A stretch of 64,000 bases of DNA from the NCBI GenBank assembly GCA_963707275.1, contig CAVPPH010000009.1:134929-198928 (forward strand). Reading direction: 5' to 3'. The DNA is from JACKBK01 sp963707275. GTDB taxonomy: Bacteria; Chloroflexota; Anaerolineae; JAAEKA01. Each line of letters starts with the position of its first letter. Position 1 is the stretch's first letter. Below the pieces are notes generated by a model. It made no database searches. It worked only from the letters and a program-made list of their open reading frames with translations, and was not told the origin of the DNA. Positions 19,232-29,100 of this stretch are shown piece by piece. The position numbers were made by a program, and so were the translations under genes.

Positions 19232-20158
19232 ATGAGACGAGTCACCTATATGTTACTGGTCGCGACGATCTTGGCTGCCCTGGCCGGGTGCGCCGCGCCG
19301 GCCCCTGAATCGCAGACAGTCGTCCGCGATATGGCAGGGGCGCCGGCTGCCGAAGCGCCGGCCCCGCAGATGGATTTCGCTGAGGAGTCGGCTGCCGGTG
19401 ATGCCGGTGTGGTGATCGGCCAGGGTGAAATTGTGCAAGATCTGCGCAAGATCATTTACCAGGCATTTGTCAGCATCGTCGTCAAGGACCCGGCGGCCAG
19501 CCTGAAGGCTGTCGAGGCGCTGGCTGCCAGCGCCGGCGGCTACGTTTCGCAGTCGGAACTGAACCAGTACTACGGCGACCTGATGCGCGGTCACATCGTG
19601 ATCCGCGTGCCGGCCGAGAGCTACCCGGCTACGCTGGATGCCATCCGCGCGCTGGGGATTCGGGTTATCAACGAGAACAGCAACGCCAGCGATGTCACTG
19701 CTGAGTATGCCGATTTGGAAGCGCAACTGCGCAACCTGGAGGCGGCCGAGCGCGAGCTGCAGGCCATGTTGACCGAGGTGCGCGAACGTCCCAACGCCAA
19801 ACCCAGCGACATCCTGGAGGTCTACAACGCGCTGACCGAGAAGCGCGGCCAGATCGAGCAGGTCAAGGGGCGCTTGGTGTACCTGTCCAATCAGGTGTCG
19901 CTGTCGACGATCACGGTTGATTTGGTGCCGGATGAGGGCGAGAAGCCGGTGGTGGAGGAAGGCTGGCAGCCGTTGGTGACGGTCAAGAACGCGCTGCGGA
20001 CACTGGTGTCGGTGATGCAGGGGCTGATCGACACCCTCATCAACCTGGTGATCGTGGTGTTGCCGATCCTGTTGCTGCTGGCGGTGCCGATCGTGCTGAT
20101 CATCCTGCTGATCCGCTGGCTGCGCAAGCGACGCAAGAGCAAGCAACTCGCCGAATAG
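19232..20158 (+). CDS. DUF4349 domain lipoprotein
   Basis: The 308 residues open with a lipoprotein signal (LVATILAALAGCAAP). The DUF4349 domain has VQDLRKIIYQAFVSIVVKDP and later VSQSELNQYYGDLMRGHIV, then a coiled coil rich in Leu and Glu (YADLEAQLRNLEAAERELQ). A C-terminal membrane helix (LINLVIVVLPILLLLAVPIV) ends in basic residues. The family is of unknown role, anchored outside the membrane. A GGAGG ribosome site precedes the ATG. It is monocistronic with a strong hairpin after the stop. Confidence 0.9.
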   Translation: MRRVTYMLLVATILAALAGCAAPAPESQTVVRDMAGAPAAEAPAPQMDFAEESAAGDAGVVIGQGEIVQDLRKIIYQAFVSIVVKDPAASLKAVEALAASAGGYVSQSELNQYYGDLMRGHIVIRVPAESYPATLDAIRALGIRVINENSNASDVTAEYADLEAQLRNLEAAERELQAMLTEVRERPNAKPSDILEVYNALTEKRGQIEQVKGRLVYLSNQVSLSTITVDLVPDEGEKPVVEEGWQPLVTVKNALRTLVSVMQGLIDTLINLVIVVLPILLLLAVPIVLIILLIRWLRKRRKSKQLAE

Positions 20159-20168
20159 TGACACACAA

Positions 20169-20202
20169 AGAAGTCCGACTTTTTGCGAAAAGTCGGACTT
20201 CT
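20169..20202 (+). terminator. Terminator after the DUF4349 gene
   Basis: AGAAGTCCGACTTTT and AAAAGTCGGACTTCT form a 15-bp perfect stem with a GCG loop, 11 bases past the stop. It lies between convergent genes. Confidence 0.75.
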
Positions 20203-20231
20203 GCTATGGCAGGTGCTTTGCATAACCCTAT

Positions 20232-20261
20232 CGGCTCGACTCTTTCGAAAAAGCCGAGCCG
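20232..20261 (-). terminator. Hairpin past the cNMP/PH gene
   Basis: CGGCTCG (20232-20238) and CGAGCCG (20255-20261) pair around an inner CTTTCGAAAAAG fold, 28 bases beyond the minus-strand stop at 20289. Confidence 0.6.
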
Positions 20262-20288
20262 CAGCTTGCCAGCAATACTGAACGTCTG

Positions 20289-22940
20289 TTATTCGGACTC
20301 CTGGAAGTTATGGTACAGGTCCAACGCTTCCAGTTGTACCGACTGCTGTGCAGCTTTTGCCTTTTTTTCACTGGCCTGACGGGCGACTTCCAGGCGCAGG
20401 AACACCTCCTGCTGTACCGCCTCGGGGTGGGGCACATGCAGGAACTCGAAGTTGCCAAAGGTAGACGCTGTCTCTACGGTCACCGTGCCGAAGTCTAGTA
20501 GATTCGCCCAGAAGTAGGGGATCAGGAAGCTGGCGTTCTGCACCTTGTCCCACTCAGCCTGCTTGACTTCCTCGCGCAGCCCCAGCGGCAAGGCGTAGAT
20601 GTCGATGATGTGCAGCCGGGTCAGGATATACTTGTCGTTCCGCCAGTTTTCGACGCGGAACCAGAGCCAGAAGAGGCAGATGATCACCCAAACAACCAGC
20701 CCTCCCTCGATGAACGAAGGCAGTCCGAGACTCTGAATGAACTTTCCAGGGATCAGAATCACCACGCCCGTGATGATCAGCGTGATAATCGGAATGGCGG
20801 CAGCGCGAACCAGGAACCAGGGATGCTTGCGGTAGACCACGGTGTCTGGTTCTTTTTCAGCTTTGCGTCTTTTCTTGGCGGCTCGCTCCTTCCTCACTTC
20901 CTCGCCCGCGCTCTTGGACATCAAGCTGATGATCCAAATGTAGGCGGTCTCTGGAAAGCGCCACAGCCAGCGGAAGAAACGCCGGATCGGGCTAAGCACG
21001 CGCTGGAAAAAGGCAGCGAGCGGCCCGACATGCTCAGCCACCATTGTACCTTCAGGAAGTACGCGCGGCGGATAGGTGGGGATGAGCCGGATTCTGAGCT
21101 TCTGCATCATCATGTGGCGCAGGTTTTCCCGCTCTTCCGCCTGGACGAACGCCTTTCGCTGGGCCTGCAAGCCGGCAATGATACCCTGTACCTTGGCCGG
21201 GTTCGGCAGCATGGAAAAGCGAATGACGCCGCCTGTGGCCGCAGTGCTGATGTTCAGATCGCCAAAGTTGAATATCTTCCCGATCAGCCGCGTGCGCAGC
21301 TCGGTATCCTGCACGCGCTCCATCATAGCGTCGACGCGGTTCTCGCTGATGAGCAGCACCTGATCACGGCGCACCAGACGCTGCGTTGTGATGACGTAGT
21401 AGTCGTTGTAATAGTCCACCATGTACCACGTCAGCAGGAGCGCCAGCGGAATGAGCAATACCATGGCATAAGTGAGCGTCGTGATATTCAGCTTGAAGAT
21501 GGCGTCCGTCAGCGCTATCACTCCAACAAAACCATAGGCGATCACAAAGGCCAGGACGACTCGCAGCCAGAGCCAGATCGAATGGCGGCGCGTGACGAGA
21601 ATGACCTCCTCGTCCTGCTTCAGCCAGTCATATTCCTTGCCGATAGGGCCCTTCAGGACCGTGGCGCCGAGCTTGGTGTGCTCCCACCTTGTCCGGTTTG
21701 ACTGGATCAGGAACTTCAGGTCATCCTCCTGGAGAGTCAGCCAATCTGAGCCATCGAAATCCGTCCCATCCGGCAAAGTCGACGCCGTCGAGCGGACAGT
21801 AGCCACATAGCGGTCGTGCGCCAGCAGTGCATGAATGCCAAAGAAGTCGTTTTCACCCTCGCGCAACAGATATTGGGGCAGCTCGCGGCCGGACGCATCG
21901 CGCGTGTACACATGCGCCGTGCCGGCGGCCAGCACATAGAGTTTGGTTCCATCCTGCCCTTGCCGCACTACGTCCAGATCGGCAGGCACATGTTCCCAGC
22001 CGGTGATGCTCAACAGGTCATCCCAGTGCTGTGGTTCGAGGCCAGAGAATAGCTCATCCTTGCCCAACGCGTCGACCAATCGCTTGCGCAGGTCAAAGTG
22101 TTGCATAAGTTGGTTCCGGACATCCGCTACGCCAGCGGCCAGTCTCGTTACAACACCCTGTTCAACGCTCATCAGCTTGACTCGGGTTTCGGCCACGGCC
22201 GTCACTGTTTCGAGACCGCGTAGATTCCAGACAGCCAGTTTTCCGCCGGCAAAGTAGTTGCCAGCAGTCAGGATCGGCGGCGACGGCGACGGCGCACTAC
22301 CGGTATTGCCGTTCTGGTCAAACACCGCGCTGTGCCCGCCGGGGGCCAGCCCGACCTCGCCGCGTTCGCTGATGCGCACCTGCCCCCAGTCGATGATCCA
22401 CAAGCGGCCAACCTCGTCATCGCGTGTGCAAATAGTCTCGCCTGGCTTGAACTCCCTGGATTCGACGGTAGACGCCAGAATCTCGATTTGGTTGTCTTTC
22501 AAAACACGCAGAATGGGAATGCCCTGAAGACGAAATGCACTCGAAAAGGTCAGCAGGTCCCACAACTCAGGGTGGCGGGTAATCAGCTCGTTCAGCGCCG
22601 ACGCATGCACCTGGAGCAGGATTGACCGGGCTTCGGTGGCAGCCTGAGTAGTGTGTCCCTCGCCGCGGAAGAGCCGTTCCTGCAACAGCACCGCGCCCTT
22701 GGTGCAGGTGCGGAACCACCACTCCTCACCCTGGGCGTCCTTGATAAACTGGCGCACCTGGCCCTCGTAAACGATGAAGGCGTCGTCTGATCGGGTGGCT
22801 CGGGCGAAGACCGACGTCCCGGCCGGCAACTCGACCTGCGCGGCATTGCTGGCCAGCCAGCGAATATCGCGCTCAGGCCAGGCTGACACCCGCGGCAGGG
22901 TGCGCAGAAACGCTTCGATCTCGTGTTGTTCGATGGTCAT
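20289..22940 (-). CDS. Membrane protein with three cyclic-nucleotide-binding-like domains and two bacterial PH domains
   Basis: Intact, 883 residues. Three beta-barrel cNMP/CRP-type sensor domains cover about 5-140 (ELPAGTSVFARATRSDDAFI), 145-270 (FKPGETICTRDDEVGRLWII) and 290-415 (GQDGTKLYVLAAGTAHVYTR). Two helices follow (about 455-510), then a YdbS/bPH2-type domain (DYYNDYYVITTQRLVRRD, RVQDTELRTRLIGKIFNFGD). After a basic linker comes a second helix pair (about 725-785) and a second PH domain (RNDKYILTRLHIIDIYALPL). The classic Arg of cAMP pockets is not obvious, so ligand is unknown. The layout suggests cytoplasmic sensing coupled to a membrane-anchored platform. It is a single gene with no operon partner. 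Confidence 0.8.
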   Translation of the reverse strand: MTIEQHEIEAFLRTLPRVSAWPERDIRWLASNAAQVELPAGTSVFARATRSDDAFIVYEGQVRQFIKDAQGEEWWFRTCTKGAVLLQERLFRGEGHTTQAATEARSILLQVHASALNELITRHPELWDLLTFSSAFRLQGIPILRVLKDNQIEILASTVESREFKPGETICTRDDEVGRLWIIDWGQVRISERGEVGLAPGGHSAVFDQNGNTGSAPSPSPPILTAGNYFAGGKLAVWNLRGLETVTAVAETRVKLMSVEQGVVTRLAAGVADVRNQLMQHFDLRKRLVDALGKDELFSGLEPQHWDDLLSITGWEHVPADLDVVRQGQDGTKLYVLAAGTAHVYTRDASGRELPQYLLREGENDFFGIHALLAHDRYVATVRSTASTLPDGTDFDGSDWLTLQEDDLKFLIQSNRTRWEHTKLGATVLKGPIGKEYDWLKQDEEVILVTRRHSIWLWLRVVLAFVIAYGFVGVIALTDAIFKLNITTLTYAMVLLIPLALLLTWYMVDYYNDYYVITTQRLVRRDQVLLISENRVDAMMERVQDTELRTRLIGKIFNFGDLNISTAATGGVIRFSMLPNPAKVQGIIAGLQAQRKAFVQAEERENLRHMMMQKLRIRLIPTYPPRVLPEGTMVAEHVGPLAAFFQRVLSPIRRFFRWLWRFPETAYIWIISLMSKSAGEEVRKERAAKKRRKAEKEPDTVVYRKHPWFLVRAAAIPIITLIITGVVILIPGKFIQSLGLPSFIEGGLVVWVIICLFWLWFRVENWRNDKYILTRLHIIDIYALPLGLREEVKQAEWDKVQNASFLIPYFWANLLDFGTVTVETASTFGNFEFLHVPHPEAVQQEVFLRLEVARQASEKKAKAAQQSVQLEALDLYHNFQESE

Positions 22941-23091
22941 CGCTTGTCAGAGTTGTCAGGGTGATCAGTACGGAAGTGGCCACCATCGGATTGACTAATT
23001 CTACCACAAAACGTTTTCAACTGCACATCCGTTCTGGAAGTACTTTGGACTTGCAACCTGATGGCAAAACTAGCACCATGGTTCACAACCG

Positions 23092-23100
23092 TGATATAAT
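23092..23100 (+). promoter_or_regulatory. Extended -10 promoter of etfBA
   Basis: TGATATAAT ends 48 bases before the start codon. No good -35 box is seen at 16-18 bases; the extended TG element can compensate. Confidence 0.5.
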
Positions 23101-23134
23101 TCCGCCAACGTTTGATCCGAGTTCCAATAATCAC

Positions 23135-23147
23135 AAGGAGGTGATCC
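23135..23147 (+). promoter_or_regulatory. Full-length Shine-Dalgarno sequence of etfB
   Basis: AAGGAGGTGATCC matches the whole 13-base anti-Shine-Dalgarno tail of 16S rRNA, ending one base before the TTG at 23149. It is unusually complete and fixes the TTG start. Confidence 0.8.
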
Positions 23148-23148
23148 C

Positions 23149-23943
23149 TTGAACATCGTGGTATGTGTCAAGCAGACCCCTGACACGGCAGAGCTTCCCA
23201 AGATCAGTGTGGCCGAGGTGGCGTCCGGTGATATCAAGACAACGCTGGTGCTCAACCCCTGGGATGAGTTTGCGGTGGAGGAGGGCCTGCAGTTACAGGA
23301 TCGTTTCGGTGGCGATGTCACCGTTGTCACGGTCGGCGAGGAAAAGGCGACCGAGGCGCTGAAAGATGCCATTGCGCGCGGCGTTCAGAGCGCCGTCCTG
23401 CTCAGCGATCCCGCATTCGCCGGTTCCGACGCCTGGGGAACGGCCACCATTCTGGCCGCCGCCATCAAGAAGAACGGGCCTGTGGATGTTGTGCTGGCCG
23501 GCAAGCAGTCTGTGGACGGCAACAGCGGACTGGTGGCTCCCGGCCTGGCCCGCAAGCTGGGCGCGACGCTGCTGACCAACGTCACGAAGATCGTCGATGT
23601 CGCCGCCGGCAAGATCACGGTCGAGCGCCAGCTTGAAGAAGGGCGCGAGACCCTGACCGCTAGCCTGCCCGCCGTCGTCTCGGTCAGCAAGGAAATCAAC
23701 GACCCGCGCTATCCGACATTTATGGGCATTCGCAAGGCGTCCAAGGCACAGATACCGGTCTGGTCGCTGGCTGATCTCGGCGTGAGCGCCGGCAGCGTCG
23801 GCCAGGCGGCCGCCCTTGCCCAGTGGACCGATCTGCGCAAGCCGGCCGCCCGCTCGTCGCAGGTGGTGCTGGTCAAGGAAGCTACCGTCGAGGCCACCGC
23901 TGCCAAGCTGGCCGATTTGTTGATGGCCGAGAAGGTCATTTGA
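23149..23943 (+). CDS. etfB: Electron transfer flavoprotein, beta subunit
   Basis: Intact, 264 residues. NIVVCVKQTPDTAELPKI opens the fold, LNPWDEFAVEEGLQL is the conserved second motif, and DVVLAGKQSVDGNSGLVAPG lies in the AMP-binding region. LPAVVSVSKEINDPRYPTFM followed by GIRKASKAQIPVWS is the beta-subunit signature near residue 190. With EtfA it forms the soluble FAD/AMP carrier that takes electrons from acyl-CoA and related dehydrogenases. The start is TTG with a full ribosome-binding match. etfA follows after 18 bases. Confidence 0.95.
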   Translation: MNIVVCVKQTPDTAELPKISVAEVASGDIKTTLVLNPWDEFAVEEGLQLQDRFGGDVTVVTVGEEKATEALKDAIARGVQSAVLLSDPAFAGSDAWGTATILAAAIKKNGPVDVVLAGKQSVDGNSGLVAPGLARKLGATLLTNVTKIVDVAAGKITVERQLEEGRETLTASLPAVVSVSKEINDPRYPTFMGIRKASKAQIPVWSLADLGVSAGSVGQAAALAQWTDLRKPAARSSQVVLVKEATVEATAAKLADLLMAEKVI

Positions 23944-23961
23944 TCTGGGAGAGGTGAAAAA

Positions 23962-24939
23962 ATGAGTATTTTGGTATACATCGAACAGTTCAATGGCCAG
24001 GCGGCCCCCGTCTCCTGGGAAGTGTTGGGCAAAGCAAAATCGCTTGCCGGTCAGATGGGCGGCAAGCTGGCCGCAGTGGTCATCGGCAACGGCGTCGAGT
24101 CGGTTGCCGATGAGGCGCTGACCTACGGCGCTGACGTAGTGCATCTGGTCGAGGATGCCTCGCTGGCCGCCTTCCGGGTCGAGCCCTATGCGGCTGTCGT
24201 TGAAGACCTGGTGAAGTCGCACAGCCCGCAGGCCGTACTCTTCCCGGCGACCACCCGCGGGCGCGACTTGTCGGCTGTAGTGGCGTGTGACCTGGGCGCT
24301 GGTCTGGCGGCTGACTGCAGCGATCTGGCTGTGGAGGGCGGCGAACTGACCGCGGTGCGCCCAGTGTTTTCCGGCAACATGATGACCACGGTGCGCTTCG
24401 TCGGCCCGCTGGCAGTCGCCAGCGTTCGACCGCGTTCCTTCCCGACCCCGGAAGCTGGCGGCGCAGCCGGCGAAATCGTCCGCTCCGGCGCGGTCATGCC
24501 CGCGGGCGATATCCGTGAGCAGATCGACGCCTTCGAGGCGACGGCCGGCGGCGAGGTCAGCCTGACCGACGCCAAGATCATCGTCAGCGGCGGCCGCGGC
24601 GTGGCCAAAGATCCTGAGCTGGGCTTCAAGCTGGTCAAGGACCTGGCCGACTCTCTGGGTGGCGCGATGGGCGCCAGCCGCGCGGCGGTGGATGCGGGCT
24701 ACATCCCCTACAAGCACCAGGTCGGCCAGACCGGCAAAACCGTGCGGCCTGACCTCTATATCGCCTGCGGCATCAGCGGCGCGATCCAGCACCTGGCCGG
24801 CATGGGCAACTCCAAGCTCATCGTCGCCATCAACAAGGACCCTGAAGCGCCGATCTTCCAGGTTGCCAACTACGGCGTCGTCGGCGACCTTTTCGAGGTC
24901 GTGCCGGCGCTGACTGCTGAGTTCAAGAAGCGGTTGTAA
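23962..24939 (+). CDS. etfA: Electron transfer flavoprotein, alpha subunit
   Basis: Intact, 325 residues. ILVYIEQFNGQAAPVSWEVL opens the N-terminal domain. The FAD-binding C-terminal domain has KIIVSGGRGVAKDPELGFKL, GASRAAVDAGYIPYKHQVGQ, TGKTVRPDLYIACGISGA and LIVAINKDPEAPIFQVANYG, the alpha-subunit signature, and GDLFEVVPAL closes it. A GGGAGAGG ribosome site precedes the ATG. No ETF-quinone oxidoreductase or dehydrogenase gene is adjacent, so the partners are elsewhere. Confidence 0.95.
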   Translation: MSILVYIEQFNGQAAPVSWEVLGKAKSLAGQMGGKLAAVVIGNGVESVADEALTYGADVVHLVEDASLAAFRVEPYAAVVEDLVKSHSPQAVLFPATTRGRDLSAVVACDLGAGLAADCSDLAVEGGELTAVRPVFSGNMMTTVRFVGPLAVASVRPRSFPTPEAGGAAGEIVRSGAVMPAGDIREQIDAFEATAGGEVSLTDAKIIVSGGRGVAKDPELGFKLVKDLADSLGGAMGASRAAVDAGYIPYKHQVGQTGKTVRPDLYIACGISGAIQHLAGMGNSKLIVAINKDPEAPIFQVANYGVVGDLFEVVPALTAEFKKRL

Positions 24940-24948
24940 GCATCCGCA

Positions 24949-24984
24949 AGTGACAGGCACTTTCCGAAAGAGCCTGTCACTTTT
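24949..24984 (+). terminator. Terminator after etfA
   Basis: AGTGACAGGC (24949-24958) and GCCTGTCACT (24972-24981) form a 10-bp stem, followed by TTTT, ten bases past the stop. Confidence 0.85.
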
Positions 24985-25001
24985 CCTGCCGAGCACACAA
25001 G

Positions 25002-25030
25002 TGCCGGGGACTTTCGAAAGTCCCCGGCAT
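25002..25030 (+). terminator. Second hairpin after etfA
   Basis: TGCCGGGGACTTTC is directly repeated as its reverse complement (25016-25029), giving a 14-bp stem, followed by ATTTCA. A tandem back-up terminator before the next gene. Confidence 0.7.
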
Positions 25031-25151
25031 TTCAATTCCTGGCGTGAACAAAATCTCCCCTAGATCCGTGATATGCCGTGTATCGAGCAGCAAATGACGT
25101 TAGATACCAAAGTCGATACGACAAGTACAACACAGTTTGGAGGAAAGAGAA

Positions 25152-25928
25152 ATGTCTGAAAAACCTATGCGATGGACGATGATTGCGCTGGCGGTGCTGC
25201 TGGCAGGAGCAGGCTTGTTCCTGGCTGTCAATAGCGCGCCGCGGACGGTTGAGGCTCAGGGTGCGACGGGCAGCGCAGCGGTCCTGCCGCGCACGATCAC
25301 GGTGGTCGGCGAAGGCACGGTCGCGATCGAGCCGGACGTTGCGTCGGTGCAGATCGGCGTCGAGACCACCGGCGAGAGCGCCGATGAAGCCAGCGCCGAG
25401 GCAGCCGATGTGATGGACGCTGTACTGGCGGCGATGACCCGCCTGCGGATACCCAGCAAGAACATCCAGACGGCCGGCTACAGCATCTGGGTCGAGCGCC
25501 CGACGACGTTTGAAGGCAAGCCCGGTGACAACGTGCTCTACCACGTCAACAACACCGTTGCCGTAACAATAAGCGATCTGAGCACGGTCGGCGACGTGCT
25601 GGAGGCCGCCATCGCAGCAGGGGCAAACAGCATCTACGGCGTCAACTTCAGCGTCGCCGACCCGGATGCTGTCATGGCTGAGGCGCGCAAGAAGGCATCC
25701 GAGGATGCCCTGGCGCGCGCCGAAGAGTTGGCGGCCCTGCACGGCGTCGCAGTCGGTGAGCTAATCAGCATCAGCGAGGTGATCTCTGGCAACGCTGTGC
25801 CGCTGGCTAGTGTTAACGCCGAATACGCCTTGGGCAAGGGCGGCGGTCCCATCGCCCCCGGCGAGCTGGTGATGACCTCCCAATTACAGGTGGTGTACGC
25901 CATCGCAGATCCGGTCGAAGCGAATTGA
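25152..25928 (+). CDS. SIMPL-domain (DUF541) exported protein
   Basis: Intact, 258 residues. The ATG at 25152 follows AGGAGGAAAGAG. An N-terminal signal segment (TMIALAVLLAGAGLFLAVN) precedes RTITVVGEGTVAIEPDVASV, the opening of the SIMPL/DUF541 fold, with PSKNIQTAGYSIW and ARKKASEDALARAEELAALH as later family motifs. Members are periplasmic or surface proteins of unclear role, linked in some bacteria to oxidative-stress resistance. A terminator follows the stop. Confidence 0.9.
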   Translation: MSEKPMRWTMIALAVLLAGAGLFLAVNSAPRTVEAQGATGSAAVLPRTITVVGEGTVAIEPDVASVQIGVETTGESADEASAEAADVMDAVLAAMTRLRIPSKNIQTAGYSIWVERPTTFEGKPGDNVLYHVNNTVAVTISDLSTVGDVLEAAIAAGANSIYGVNFSVADPDAVMAEARKKASEDALARAEELAALHGVAVGELISISEVISGNAVPLASVNAEYALGKGGGPIAPGELVMTSQLQVVYAIADPVEAN

Positions 25929-25966
25929 TGGCAAGAACTCGTCGGGTTCTAGTTGCTGTAACAACG

Positions 25967-25996
25967 AACGGGTTGGTCACTTGACCAGCCCGTTTG
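25967..25996 (+). terminator. Terminator after the SIMPL gene
   Basis: AACGGGTTGGTCA and TGACCAGCCCGTT pair with one G-T, followed by TGTCTT, 38 bases past the stop. Confidence 0.75.
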
Positions 25997-26036
25997 TCTT
26001 ACTCCACTGAATTGGCGATCTTTGAGGAATCAAATC

Positions 26037-26084
26037 GACAAGATTATCAGGATTGAAGCAGTCCCAAATCCTGTTAATCCTGTC
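26037..26084. repeat. AATCCTGTTAATCCTGTC-type filler repeat, inverted pair
   Basis: 26037-26054 and 26067-26084 are inverted copies matching at 16 of 18 positions. The motif is a known kind of intergenic filler in several bacterial groups. Nothing else is seen between the SIMPL terminator and the dnaE stop. Confidence 0.6.
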
Positions 26085-26167
26085 GCACCCGAGCGCCTGT
26101 CATTTGTAGTGGGTCGAGCACGTGATCTACACGGTTTCGAATCACCAGCGAAGGATATCTCCGGGCA

Positions 26168-29100
26168 TCAGTCGCTGATCTCGACATTGGCAGCGCCCAG
26201 CCGGCGGGCAAGTTGCTGGTGCAGGTCGTCGTTGAAATCGGTGGTATCGTTGGGGAAATCCAGCCGCAGCGCACTGCCGTTCTTCTTCAGCACCACACAG
26301 AAGCGGTCCGGTCCGGGCTGCTCGCGCAGCAGGTCATACACCCACGAAAGCAGCTTCTTGTCGCGCTCCACGTCGTGGGAGCGATGGACCGTGACACATA
26401 CTTCGACCGGCTGGCGCGCTGGGACAGGTAATCGGTGATCAGTAATCGGTGATCGGTCGTCAGCGGCCGGTAGTTGGTGATCGGTGATCGGTAATCGGTG
26501 ATCAGTTAGCTCGGGTTCAGTTTCAGCAACTGGCAGCTTGACCACCTGCGCAGTGATCTCCGTTTCCCTTGTTTCCCTTTCTTCCCTCGTTTCCTTCTTT
26601 TCCCTTCCGCCCCCCTCCTCCCACATCGCCGGCGCCTCGCGCAGCCACTCCGGTTCCTCCAACGCGAACGGATTGTCGCTGTCCGTGGATGACGTGTCGT
26701 ACTCTGCTTCCTCTTCAGCGACCCGGGTTGGTGCACTGAACGTAGCGACCGGTTTTGCGCCGCCGTTGGCGTTGACGAACTCCGGCTGGCTGGGCAGGCC
26801 GGCTGAGTTATCCGCATCGCCGCCCATATCGATGGCGCGCATCACGTAGTCCTGTACCTCGTCACAGATGACCGTCATCTGCTCGCCGCGCTTATCCGCC
26901 TTGCCGCGCACCAGTACGATCTTGTCCTGTTGCCACTTGTCGCGGGTTGCTTCCCATACCTTGGGGAACACCACCATGTCGCACTGACCTTGCAGGTCTT
27001 CCAGGGTGACGAAGGCCATCTTGGCGCCCTTCTTGGTGGTGATCTCGTTCATGCGCACCACATTGCCCGCCAGCACGACGTTCTTGCCGGCGTAGGTCTC
27101 GTCGATGTCGCCGCAAAAGCAGGTGATGATTCCGGTCAGATCGACTGTCATCTGCTGCAAGGGATGTGACGATACGAAGACGCCCAGCAACTCTTTTTCA
27201 AACGCCAGCCGCTCCTTGGGCGTCATCGGCGTGACGTCCTTGAGGCGCAGGCTGGCCGGCGCGGCTGCCGCGGCGCTGCCGAACAGGTCGAACATGGTGA
27301 GCTGACCTGCCTCTTCCGCCTCGTGGCCCGTCTTGCTGATGCCGATCATCTGGTCCATTGCTTCCAGCAGTTGCGCGCGGCGTCCAAACGCGTCCAGCGC
27401 GCCCACCTTGATCAGACATTCCAGCGCCTTCTTGCCCACCTTGCGCAGATCGACACGCTGGCAGAAGTCCTCCAGCGACTGGAATGCCCCGCCTTCCTGG
27501 CGGGCGTCGAGAATGGCCTGCACGGAGCCCTCGCCGACGTTCTTGATGGCAGCCAGGCCGTAGCGGATGGCTGCGCCCGGCGGGATCGGGAACGCGTAGC
27601 TGATGCGCGAATCCTTGCCCACCGGCGGTGGCATGTCGTCGCCATGCTGCTCGACCACGAAATCCATGCCGCTGGCGTTGATGTCAGGCGCCAGTACCTC
27701 GATGCCCATGCGCCGCGAGTCGGTGATGTAGTAGGCGACTTTCTCGCTGTTGTTGCGTTCAACTTGCAGCATGGCCGCCATGTATTCCAGCGGGTAGTGC
27801 GCCTTGAGGTAGGCCGTCTGCACGGTGATGACGGCGTAGTCGGCGGCGTGCGCCCGGTTGAAGCCGTAGCGCGGCAAAGCCCATCAACGCGTCCCAGATC
27901 GTGTCCGCTTCCTTGCGACTCAGGCCAACCTGCGTCCTGGACCCCGCCGCGAAGATCTCGCGATGCTGGATCAGCGTCTTCTCCGACTTCTTGCTGATGC
28001 CGCGGCGCACGTTGTCCGCTTCTGCAGCCGTGTAGCCGGCGATGTCGGTCAGGAGTCGGATGACCTGTTCCTGGTAGACGCAGATTCCGTACGTCTCACC
28101 CAAGATCGGCTCCAGCACCGGATGCACGTATTCCGCTTCCTGACGGCCGTGCATCACCGCGATGTAGTCGGGGATGAAGTCCATCGGGCCGGGGCGGTAG
28201 AGGCTGATGGCGGCCACGATGTGGTTGAATTCGCTGGGCTGCATGTCCTGCAGCATGCGGCGCAGGCCCGCGCCTTCGACCTGGAATACGCCTGACACCT
28301 CGCCGCTGGAGAGCAGCTTGTAGCTTTCCTCGTCGTCCAGCGGGATGTTGTCCAGGGTGAACTCGATGCCGTGCCGCTCGCGGATGATCCGCGTCGCCTC
28401 GCGCATGACGGTCAGCGTCGACAGGCCCAGGAAATCGACCTTCAGCAGGCCGATGCTCTCGCAGATCGGAAACTCGAACTGCGTCACTGCTTCGGTGATC
28501 ACCGCCTTCTGCGGACGCATCACCGGCAGGTAGGTCGATCAGCGGTTGGTCGGTGACGATGACCGCCGCGGCGTGGGTGCTGGAATGCCGCGCCACACCT
28601 TCCAGCGCCATGGCGTTGTCCAGCAGTTCCCGGACGTAGTCCGTGCGCCTCGTACTCCGCGACCATATCGGGAACGACCAGATCCAGCTTCTTCTCAGTC
28701 CCTGCCCAGCGCCTGCTCGATGGTTACCGGCTTGCCGGGAATGGCCGGGATCAGCTTGGCGATCCGGTCCACCTCCTCCAGCGGCACATCCAGCGCCCGT
28801 CCCACATCGCGCACCGCTGCGCGCGCCTTCATGCGTCCAAAGCTGACGATCTGTGCCACGTGGTCCGCGCCGTACTTGTCGATGGTGTAGCGGATCATCT
28901 CCTCGCGCTGGTCGTCGGGGAAGTCGAGGTCGAAGTCGGGCATGGTGACGCGGCCCGGGTTCAGGAAGCGCTCGAACACCAGGTTGTTGACCAGCGGGTC
29001 GATACCGGTGATGCGCGACGGCGTAGGCCACGATCGAGCCGGCCCCGGAGCCGCGCACGTTGTACCAGATGCCGCGGCCGCGCGCGTACAGGCAGAGATC

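Noticed and set aside
20610..21701. Open frame of 363 codons on the plus strand
   Set aside because: It is antisense to the cNMP/PH membrane protein; the composition is of the His/Asp/Gln-rich kind typical of antisense frames.
23293..25035. Open frame of 580 codons on the minus strand
   Set aside because: It is antisense to etfB and etfA, both intact and well conserved.
26418..26515. CRISPR array
   Set aside because: The units are 8-10 bases, irregular, with no constant spacers and inside the dnaE reading frame; no cas genes are near.
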